DNA from: Gammaproteobacteria bacterium
GTDB taxonomy: Bacteria; Pseudomonadota; Gammaproteobacteria; Tenderiales; Tenderiaceae
Direction of reading: 5' to 3'
Assembly (NCBI GenBank): GCA_016200485.1
Contig: JACQEP010000010.1
Coordinates: 186,001 to 250,000 of the forward strand
Length of the DNA: 64,000 bases
Part shown: piece by piece, positions 8,850 to 15,206 of the stretch
How positions within the stretch are numbered: position 1 is the stretch's first letter
How the letters are laid out: the number at the start of each line of letters is the position of its first letter
The notes under the pieces: generated by a model
Seen by the model: the letters and a program-made list of their open reading frames with translations, nothing else
Databases searched by the model: none
Told to the model about the DNA's origin: nothing
Translations under genes and position numbers: made by a program

Positions 8850-9902
8850 TCATGACTTTTCCGAAACACCCGCCTGCGCAAACGTCGCCATTTCGTTGTG
8901 CAGTGCACAAGCCAAACGCAACAATGGCACAGCGGTTGCCGCACCACTGCCTTCACCCAGGCGCATGCCAAGGTCCAACAATGGCTGTGACGCCAGAGCG
9001 TCCACTATATGGCGATGCCCTGGCTCGGCCGAGGCGTGTGCCACAAACCACCACGCACCCGCTTCACGCTGCATACGTTGCGCCACCAGCGCCGCGCTGC
9101 TGGCGATGAAACCATCAACAATCACCGGCAAGCCTTCCTGTGCCGCCGCCAGATACGCTCCCGCCATTGCTGCTATCTCAAACCCGCCCAGGCATCGTAA
9201 CACATCGAGCGGCCCGTTCACCGCCGGCGCATGCACATCAATCGCCTTCTGAATCACTGCCGTCTTGTGTTCAACACCCACCTGATTCAACCCTGTACCA
9301 GGCCCCACTAACTGCCGCACAGGTTTTCCTAACAACACCGCCGCAATCGCTGTCGCTGCCGTAGTATTGGCAATCCCCATATCACCTGCGATAAAGAGTT
9401 CTGCACCGCGCGCCAGCGCGCGTTGCACTGCTGCGCGCCCTACTGCCAATGCCTGCGCCATTTGTGCTTCAGTCATCGCCGGCATCTTGGCAAAATTCGC
9501 GGTTCCATCCGCCACCCGCTGATCAATTACGCCAGCCATGGCGCCCAGTTCATATTTAACACCAACGTCCACCACTTCCAGGTCAGCGCTCAACTGTCGT
9601 GCCAATACATTAATCGCGGCACCGCCGCTGGCGAAGTTGCGCACCATTTCCCGCGTTACGACTTGTGGAAACGCCGACACACCTTCATCGGCTACACCAT
9701 GATCCCCGGCAAACACAGTAATACTTACTTTATCCGCCCGCGGCCGATCCGTGTTCTGCATCGCGCACAACTGCACGGCCAATTCTTCGAGCCGCCCCAA
9801 TGAGCCCGGCGGTTTGGTCAGCTGTAACTGATAAGCCAGCGCATGTTGCTGTGCCGCACTGGCAATAGATTTCACCGGATTTTGCAACCACTCAAGACTC
9901 AC
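8850..9902 (-). CDS. cobT: nicotinate-nucleotide-dimethylbenzimidazole phosphoribosyltransferase
   Basis: 350 residues, standard CobT length. It makes alpha-ribazole 5'-phosphate from 5,6-dimethylbenzimidazole (or another base) and nicotinate mononucleotide. The catalytic glutamate is Glu317 in G-E-G-S-G-A-A, at exactly the residue number used for the Salmonella enzyme. Other family segments are the K-P-P-G-S-L-G-R-L-E-E-L start, F-A-G-D-H-G-V and G-D-M-G-I-A-N-T-T-A-A-T-A. It follows cobU after 4 bp. No dimethylbenzimidazole synthesis gene is nearby. Confidence 0.97.
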   Translation of the reverse strand: MSLEWLQNPVKSIASAAQQHALAYQLQLTKPPGSLGRLEELAVQLCAMQNTDRPRADKVSITVFAGDHGVADEGVSAFPQVVTREMVRNFASGGAAINVLARQLSADLEVVDVGVKYELGAMAGVIDQRVADGTANFAKMPAMTEAQMAQALAVGRAAVQRALARGAELFIAGDMGIANTTAATAIAAVLLGKPVRQLVGPGTGLNQVGVEHKTAVIQKAIDVHAPAVNGPLDVLRCLGGFEIAAMAGAYLAAAQEGLPVIVDGFIASSAALVAQRMQREAGAWWFVAHASAEPGHRHIVDALASQPLLDLGMRLGEGSGAATAVPLLRLACALHNEMATFAQAGVSEKS

Positions 9903-9906
9903 GACT

Positions 9907-10449
9907 TTATCCTTTCATCTGCAACGGCAGCCCTGCCACCATCAACACCACTTGTTCGCATTGCGTCGCTAGCGCCTGATGCAACACACCTGCTTCATCA
10001 CAAAATCGCCGACTGAGCTGTCCCATCGGCACCACACCCATATTCACTTCATTACTGACAAAAATGATGCGCCCCGGCAAACTTCCCGCAATCTTCAGCA
10101 ACTCCTCTCGCTGCCGTTCCAATTCGGCATCATCTTCCAGCAGCAACAAATTCGTCAACCACAAGGTCAAACAATCAACAATCAGACAACGATCCTGCGC
10201 CGCGTGCTGCTGCAAAGCCATCGCCAAGGCAATGGACTCTTCAATCAATACCCAGTCAGCAGGCCGCTCGGCACGATGTTTCTCGATACGCGCCTGCATC
10301 TCCACATCCCTTGTTGTGGCAGTAGCAATATACACCACCGGCAAACCGCTCACCGCAGCCAACGACTGGGCATACCTGCTTTTCCCGGAGCGTACCCCGC
10401 CCAGAATCAGGCTATGAAATTGTGGGTTCTTGTAAACTGCATTCACCAT
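9907..10449 (-). CDS. cobU: adenosylcobinamide kinase / adenosylcobinamide-phosphate guanylyltransferase
   Basis: 180 residues. It phosphorylates adenosylcobinamide and then attaches GMP, both for de novo synthesis and salvage. The P-loop is G-G-V-R-S-G-K-S-R near the N-terminus, followed by the A-T-A-T-T-R-D segment and the R-I-E-K-H-R-A-E-R-P motif whose histidine carries GMP in the family. The ATG at 10449 overlaps the TGA of the upstream nucleotidyltransferase by one base (TGATG), so translation is coupled. This is the junction where a cobalamin operon has been fused to the HPr-rel-A cassette. An alternative TTG start lies one codon upstream. Confidence 0.95.
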   Translation of the reverse strand: MVNAVYKNPQFHSLILGGVRSGKSRYAQSLAAVSGLPVVYIATATTRDVEMQARIEKHRAERPADWVLIEESIALAMALQQHAAQDRCLIVDCLTLWLTNLLLLEDDAELERQREELLKIAGSLPGRIIFVSNEVNMGVVPMGQLSRRFCDEAGVLHQALATQCEQVVLMVAGLPLQMKG

Positions 10450-11549
10450 CAATTATCCCCGCCCAGCGGCGCCGAAGTCGTATGACGCTTGAACGCCTTA
10501 CGCACCAAGTGCGGGATCAATAAATGAGGCGGCATCCGCAGGTGGTGTGACCGCACATATAACAACCAGCGAGCCGTCGGCGTAAACCAGTCTTCGCAAC
10601 TTTCATGCGTCGGCGCCAGCGCCCTGGTAAACAGACTATCCATCCAGCGACTCATGGCCTGACCACCCCCCATGCTTGCGATGCGGGATAATACACTCTC
10701 CGGAATCGGGGTCGCCAACATTCGTTGCGTGTACCGTAAGGCATAAAACAAGGGGCGCCCCAAACCCAACTCTCCCGCACGTGCACACAGCTGATCCCAG
10801 AAACCTTCATCTGCCGAAAAATGCCGCAACAACAAATCAAGATCGCTCAAATCCCGCAGCCCATGCTCCAACTCACCATCACTGAATAAATGGGCCGCAC
10901 TATGCAAAACCAGGTCGCAATCACTCAGCACCAAAACACCTGCCATATCGTCGACAGGTTGCGCCGAGGCAAACAGCTTTGCAGGGTCGAGCGGCAAATG
11001 TCCTGTTGGCGGCAGAATCGTGTGATGCACATCCAACACCGTCTGGCGTTGCATATGTTGCAATGGTGGTATCTCATGCATCCAGATTCGATAATACCGC
11101 TGATCGTAAGCGTCATGATGCGTGGTCATCCAGCCATGCAACATCAAGCCATTCTCAACGGCTGCCAGCCTTTCTTTTGGCACCAGGATGTCGATATCGG
11201 AAAATAACCGTCCCACCGCGGGTGGCAAATCTGCCATGAGATAGGCAGCGCCTTTGAGCAACACGATTGGCACGTTTAATGTCGCCACTGCCTGTGCTAT
11301 TTTCGCCACTTCAAAACGCACGACTTGCGCATGTTTTTCGACAACGCATATCGCAGATTCAAGATGGACGCGGGGTTGTGCTGGCACAGTTTCCAGCAAG
11401 CCACCACGTTGCAGAATCACCGCGATTCTGCCTAGCAACTCGGCGAAACGTGCCTGTCTGATTAGCAAATCCCATTCGGCGAGTGAATACTGACGACTCT
11501 GCTCCGGCGAGCGAATTATTTCTGTGACCAAATTGCGCCGGATATTCAT
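10449..11549 (-). CDS. nucleotidyltransferase family protein of the HPr-rel-A type cassette (NTP_transf_5-like)
   Basis: 366 residues, no signal peptide. The core of a nucleotidyltransferase fold is visible: L-L-K-G-A-A-Y (residues 97-103) and the metal-binding F-S-D-I-D-I-L-V (116-123, Asp118 and Asp120). This matches the uncharacterised nucleotidyltransferase family usually found beside HprK-related kinases. Its ATG overlaps the stop of the kinase gene (ATGA). In lasso-peptide clusters a protein of this general kind modifies a phosphorylated C-terminal serine, so one reasonable idea is that it acts after the kinase on the exported 219-residue protein. No substrate is known. Confidence 0.8.
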   Translation of the reverse strand: MNIRRNLVTEIIRSPEQSRQYSLAEWDLLIRQARFAELLGRIAVILQRGGLLETVPAQPRVHLESAICVVEKHAQVVRFEVAKIAQAVATLNVPIVLLKGAAYLMADLPPAVGRLFSDIDILVPKERLAAVENGLMLHGWMTTHHDAYDQRYYRIWMHEIPPLQHMQRQTVLDVHHTILPPTGHLPLDPAKLFASAQPVDDMAGVLVLSDCDLVLHSAAHLFSDGELEHGLRDLSDLDLLLRHFSADEGFWDQLCARAGELGLGRPLFYALRYTQRMLATPIPESVLSRIASMGGGQAMSRWMDSLFTRALAPTHESCEDWFTPTARWLLYVRSHHLRMPPHLLIPHLVRKAFKRHTTSAPLGGDN

Positions 11550-12466
11550 TGTGCTGGCTCCAACGCATTGAATATTTGTAGCGCATCATCCAGCTGGCTA
11601 TATTTGAAACTGTAGCACTGGCATTGATCCAGCATTGAGGTCAACGCTTTAAAAGCGCTGCCTGACAGAATATTATAATTAAAACTATTTTCTGCCAGCC
11701 GCATGCAGATCCGGCCTTTGGAAAGCGGGGATAACACTGCCTCCGCACCTGCCTCGTAACGAGGCAGAATCACCCATGCCGCTCTTGCAGGAATATTTGC
11801 CCGCTGAACGCTAGCCAGTGACGGTTTCATATGCGCCACCACGCCTTTATGGGTGTCGACGGCCAGCCGCCCGAGCACTGCCTCGGGCGCATAATTCCGA
11901 ATAATATCGATCGATTGATTTTTAAGACTGACCGGCCTGGGGATAGGGATCACCAGATTCTGTTCAAGACTTAGCAATGCCATTTCATCTGATAGCAATC
12001 GCCAGCCACGATTAATCAAGGCAGCACACAGCGTACTTTTTCCCGACCCCGGCGGTCCCGGCAAAATTACGGCATAACCATTTTTTTCAATGACCGCTGC
12101 ATGAATATTCAAATAACGATGAATATGATTGGCAACACACCAGTTGAGCGCCCACTCAAACATCGGGAAGGCCTGACTCAGCGGCAACGGCTTGAAGGGA
12201 TGATAACCGTCGAATGAAAATTCGACTTGTGGTTTTAACCAATGGCGCCAATTGCGCGGACGCGCCAGCTTGACGTGAAAATCCGCAAACTCTGATTCGA
12301 GCAAAGGATAATCACCATAAAGCAAATGAATGCCTTCGGCGACTGTTGGTAAGGACGATCGCAGGTGAACAACCAATGGCCCAGTGCGAAGATAGACCCC
12401 CGGATCCGCCAACCGTTGCCGCAACTCTGCCGCAGAAAGCGAGGACAGGGTCAATCCGGCAGGCAC
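11546..12466 (-). CDS. HprK-related kinase (HprK-related kinase A type)
   Basis: 306 residues. The C-terminal half is an HPr kinase-like P-loop domain: L-P-G-P-P-G-S-G-K-S-T-L (residues 135-146) followed by a D-E pair at about 160 (L-L-S-D-E-M), where HprK has its acidic catalytic residues. The first 120 residues are specific to this branch. There are no PTS genes in the window, so it is not a classic HPr regulator. The same fold in lasso-peptide pathways phosphorylates the last serine of the precursor. Start taken as GTG 12466, overlapping the PqqD-like gene by 16 bp; a TTG at 12454 is a less complete alternative. Confidence 0.85.
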   Translation of the reverse strand: MPAGLTLSSLSAAELRQRLADPGVYLRTGPLVVHLRSSLPTVAEGIHLLYGDYPLLESEFADFHVKLARPRNWRHWLKPQVEFSFDGYHPFKPLPLSQAFPMFEWALNWCVANHIHRYLNIHAAVIEKNGYAVILPGPPGSGKSTLCAALINRGWRLLSDEMALLSLEQNLVIPIPRPVSLKNQSIDIIRNYAPEAVLGRLAVDTHKGVVAHMKPSLASVQRANIPARAAWVILPRYEAGAEAVLSPLSKGRICMRLAENSFNYNILSGSAFKALTSMLDQCQCYSFKYSQLDDALQIFNALEPAQ

Positions 12467-12738
12467 TCGATCACACCCAACTGCGCCAGCCCCTGCAATC
12501 TGGCTTGAATCAATTCCACGAACTCCGCATCGGCCTCACAGGCGTGAGATATAGCCATTTGTTCAATCAATACCTGTTGCTCAAATGGTAATCTAGTCAG
12601 AGAACGGATCAATACCGCACTGAGTGTATCAAAGAGATGGGTATCACCGGAGAAGCGGTCAAACACGACTACCTCGTCTTCCCAGGTATGCCAGAGAGGG
12701 TTAAACCCCGGCATCAATTGCCAGCGCTGCGATTTCAT
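12451..12738 (-). CDS. PqqD-like protein of the HPr-rel-A type cassette
   Basis: A 95-residue protein with the PqqD fold pattern: a beta start, then D-R-F-S-G-D-T-H-L-F-D-T-L-S-A-V-L (residues 27-43) and two helices ending in L-A-Q-L-G-V-I-E. PqqD-like domains bind the leader part of peptide substrates and deliver them to modifying enzymes. It lies between the candidate substrate gene and the kinase, and overlaps the kinase gene by 16 bp. It is too distant from PqqD itself to suggest pyrroloquinoline quinone, and no pqqA, pqqC or pqqE is present. Confidence 0.8.
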   Translation of the reverse strand: MKSQRWQLMPGFNPLWHTWEDEVVVFDRFSGDTHLFDTLSAVLIRSLTRLPFEQQVLIEQMAISHACEADAEFVELIQARLQGLAQLGVIECLPD

Positions 12739-12759
12739 GCCAGCAATGATAATGCGTCT

Positions 12760-12780
12760 CGCCGCTGACTAAAAGCGGCG
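12760..12780 (-). promoter_or_regulatory. stem-loop between the exported protein gene and the PqqD-like gene
   Basis: CGCCGC and GCGGCG pair perfectly around a nine-base loop, without a following T tract on the transcribed strand. It lies in the only gap of the cassette (67 bp). It could stabilise or process the mRNA so that the first gene is made in excess over the modifying enzymes. Confidence 0.4.
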
Positions 12781-12805
12781 TGACCGTTCTTATTACCCGA
12801 TATTA

Positions 12806-13465
12806 TCAGGAACCGAACAGCGTCTGCACGGTACCCGCGCGATCCTCGGCGTGATTCCAGGCATCGAACAGCGCGGCCAGTGCGGCGGTATTACCGTAGT
12901 TATTGTTATACAGTGTGATCACCGTATCCGGTGACATCCCCCAGTTTTCCTGATTCAGACCAAAGCGTTGCAACCCCCACGCCTCCAAGGCGTTAAGGTA
13001 TGCAGCCACCGTCTGAAAGCCCATCTGAAAGGGATCCTGGCTGCCATCCATATCCATCACCTGGATCAACGTGGCCCCGCCAAACTTACTACCCGCGAAA
13101 ATGGAGTGGAACAGCGTAGTGGGGAGCGCGGGCGCGGGCCAATTTTCTTTATTACGATACGCGGTGCCATATTGTGTGCGGCTGGCTTTTTTTCCTTCGG
13201 CGAAAAAAGTCCCACCCTTCCAGAAACCGGGAGACCTACCAAAACAGGTGCCAGTGCTTGTGTTGGACAGATTCCCCGAGAGCAACCCTGATAGCGTGCA
13301 GTTGTAATACCCCAACGCCGGACGGCTGGCCAAGGTCATGATGACGGGGGCAGCGATAAGACTGGCGCGGGTGAACTGGCGCCGCGACTGATCGGTGCCT
13401 TTCTCCGGCGCGGTCACCGGCACGTTATCCTGAGATTGATCCTGCTGCCCATGTTCATTCATCAT
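12806..13465 (-). CDS. Tat-exported protein with SPGFWK motif, candidate substrate of the HPr-rel-A cassette
   Basis: 219 residues. The N-terminal 27 are polar, then S-R-R-Q-F-T (residues 27-32) is a twin-arginine motif, followed by a hydrophobic segment (34-46) and a likely cleavage site near A-L-G (50-52). The mature part has two cysteines (56, 74), a Ser/Asn/Thr-rich stretch (59-72) and S-P-G-F-W-K (78-83), a motif seen in many secreted bacterial proteins. It is about 140 residues, without membrane segments, and the last residue is Ser219. A good ribosome site (GGAGAG) precedes the start. It is the first gene of the cassette, next to a peptide-binding PqqD-like protein, so it is the natural candidate for modification and export. 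Function unknown. Confidence 0.75.
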   Translation of the reverse strand: MMNEHGQQDQSQDNVPVTAPEKGTDQSRRQFTRASLIAAPVIMTLASRPALGYYNCTLSGLLSGNLSNTSTGTCFGRSPGFWKGGTFFAEGKKASRTQYGTAYRNKENWPAPALPTTLFHSIFAGSKFGGATLIQVMDMDGSQDPFQMGFQTVAAYLNALEAWGLQRFGLNQENWGMSPDTVITLYNNNYGNTAALAALFDAWNHAEDRAGTVQTLFGS

Positions 13466-13618
13466 TCCAACTCTCCAAACCTTAACCTGCTAAATCCACA
13501 AAATCTGAGCAATTATATAATATTAAACCTGCCGACAACACTCAGAACGGGTATTTAATTTTTAAATGCAAAAAACGTACCATACAAGATAACGGATTGT
13601 TATATATAGAGATTTAAA

Positions 13619-13636
13619 TTGCACCAACCCTGCCGA
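13619..13636 (-). promoter_or_regulatory. sigma-54-like promoter of the HPr-rel-A/cob operon
   Basis: On the minus strand TCGGCAGGGTTGGTGCAA fits the -24/-12 pattern, with GG and GC separated by exactly 10 bases. It points at the exported protein gene, leaving an A/T-rich leader of about 140 bases. An inverted repeat lies just upstream. The -24 box differs from the best consensus in two places, so it needs testing. Confidence 0.45.
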
Positions 13637-13643
13637 GCGGGCC

Positions 13644-13666
13644 AAGTGTAAAGTTTTCCGACACTT
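13644..13666. promoter_or_regulatory. inverted repeat, possible regulator site
   Basis: AAGTGT and ACACTT are perfect inverted halves around AAAGTTTTCCG, in the divergent region between the exported protein gene and the adenosyltransferase gene. The site is nine bases upstream of the sigma-54-like promoter on the minus strand. It could bind a dimeric regulator of either gene. Confidence 0.4.
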
Positions 13667-13763
13667 AAAGGGCACAGTGTCATGCTGGCCAGCCAGGAAC
13701 CGCTTCTGTTATCGTAACTTTATTTATACGTTATCAGAAACTACTGCGGACAGGCATTCCAAC

Positions 13764-14315
13764 ATGGGACACAGACTCTCCAAGATATATACCCGTACCG
13801 GTGACTCCGGCACCACCGGTCTGGGCAACGGCCAGCGGGTGGATAAGGACTGTCCGCGTGTCGAAGCCTTTGGCACGGTGGACGAACTCAACAGCCATAT
13901 TGGAGTGCTGCTCTCCCATTCGCTGCCAGAGGCCATCGAATCCTGCCTGACAGCGGTCCAGCACGACCTCTTCGACCTCGGCGGCGAGTTGTGCATTCCG
14001 GGGCATAGCGTCATTAAACCCGAACACATCCAGCGCTTGGAAAAATGGCTGGACACCTTCAACACCGAGCTGCCGCCACTCAAGGAATTTATCCTCCCCG
14101 GGGGCAGCCCAAGCGCGGCCAGCTGCCACGTGGCGCGTACCGTCTGCCGCCGCGCCGAACGGCGAGTGACCACGCTGATGCGATCCGAGCCCGTCAATGC
14201 TGAAATCTTGATCTATCTCAATCGCCTGTCGGATCTGTTATTTGTGCTGGCAAGAACCCTCACCCATTTCGATCACGGCCACGAAATTCTCTGGCAGCGC
14301 GGGCACCGCTCCTGA
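13764..14315 (+). CDS. cob(I)yrinic acid a,c-diamide adenosyltransferase, PduO type
   Basis: 183 residues. It transfers the adenosyl group of ATP to cob(I)alamin or a precursor. The N-terminal I-Y-T-R-T-G-D-S-G-T-T-G-L-G (residues 8-21) is the PduO-type ATP site; R-V-E-A-F-G-T-V-D-E-L-N follows, and the C-terminal helix holds N-R-L-S-D-L-L-F-V-L-A-R. The start at 13764 places this motif as in the family; a longer frame to 13677 has no family similarity. It is divergent from the HPr-rel-A/cob operon and completes the corrinoid salvage set. The family is also written PduO, CobO or BtuR-like; the PduO type is unrelated in fold to CobA. Confidence 0.95.
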   Translation: MGHRLSKIYTRTGDSGTTGLGNGQRVDKDCPRVEAFGTVDELNSHIGVLLSHSLPEAIESCLTAVQHDLFDLGGELCIPGHSVIKPEHIQRLEKWLDTFNTELPPLKEFILPGGSPSAASCHVARTVCRRAERRVTTLMRSEPVNAEILIYLNRLSDLLFVLARTLTHFDHGHEILWQRGHRS

Positions 14316-14405
14316 ATAGTGCATGACCAAAGATTGCGCCACGGGTATAATTGCCGGCTTTAATGGGCATTGTTTCCGGGTCTTTGACTTCCAATAATTA
14401 AATTC

Positions 14406-15206
14406 ATGCAGCCCCCCATTGTCATAATCGGTATCGGTGAAATGGCCGGTGTATTCGCGCGTGGACTATTACGTTGCGGACATCCGCTGATCCCCATCCT
14501 GCGCCATATGGAGCTGGAACAGGAAGCGCTCACCATCCCGGCACCGCACTTGGTATTAGTCGCTGTCGCAGAGGCCGACCTCCAGCCACTGCTTGAAAAA
14601 ACGCCAATTGCCTGGCGCGACCGGCTGGTGTTGCTACAAAACGAATTGCTGCCGCGCGATTGGGAACACCACGGCCTCGACAACCCGACAATCATCTCCG
14701 TGTGGTTCGAAAAAAAGAAAGGTCAGGACGCAAAAGTGTTGCTGCCATCGCCGGTTTTTGGTCCGCATGCTCACACGGTCAGCGCAGCACTCAATGCCAT
14801 CGCCATCCCCAGCACCATTCTTAGCGATGCCGAAGCGCTTCGTTATGAGCTGGTACGCAAGAATGTTTATATCCTGACCATTAATATTGCGGGCCTGATC
14901 ACTGGCGGCACCGTCACGGAGCTCTGGCGCAACCATCAACCATTGGCGCGTGCGGTGGCCGATGACGTGATGACGATTCAGGAATACCTGGTCGGAGATT
15001 CGCTGCCACGAGAACGACTGATCAATGGCATGCTGGAGGCCTTTGCCGGCGATCCCGAACATAAATGCCTCGGCCGCACGGCATCACAACGTCTGGAGCG
15101 CGCCTTGCAGATTGCCGATGCGGCCGGTCTCTCGGTGCCCACATTGGAAGAGCTGGGGGCGCGCTTTCTTAACCGGCCATCGCTGCAGTCAAAGGTTGGC
15201 ACGTGA
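14406..15206 (+). CDS. NAD(P)-binding Rossmann-fold protein, ketopantoate reductase-like
   Basis: 266 residues. The N-terminus has a dinucleotide-binding G-I-G-E-M-A-G-V-F (residues 9-17) after a beta strand, and the general build (Rossmann domain to about 150, helical C-terminal domain) recalls PanE/ApbA ketopantoate reductases or 6-phosphogluconate dehydrogenase relatives. The usual PanE catalytic Lys/Glu positions cannot be assigned with confidence, so the substrate is unknown. The stop overlaps the start of the large secreted protein (GTGA), an odd partner for a cytosolic dehydrogenase. Confidence 0.6.
   Translation: MQPPIVIIGIGEMAGVFARGLLRCGHPLIPILRHMELEQEALTIPAPHLVLVAVAEADLQPLLEKTPIAWRDRLVLLQNELLPRDWEHHGLDNPTIISVWFEKKKGQDAKVLLPSPVFGPHAHTVSAALNAIAIPSTILSDAEALRYELVRKNVYILTINIAGLITGGTVTELWRNHQPLARAVADDVMTIQEYLVGDSLPRERLINGMLEAFAGDPEHKCLGRTASQRLERALQIADAAGLSVPTLEELGARFLNRPSLQSKVGT

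Noticed and set aside
11546-12466. Classic HPr kinase/phosphorylase of a PTS system
   Set aside because: No ptsH, ptsN or rpoN-cluster genes nearby, and the N-terminal half differs from HprK.
12451-12738. PqqD of pyrroloquinoline quinone synthesis
   Set aside because: No pqqA, pqqB, pqqC or pqqE nearby, and the neighbours are the kinase and nucleotidyltransferase typical of another system.
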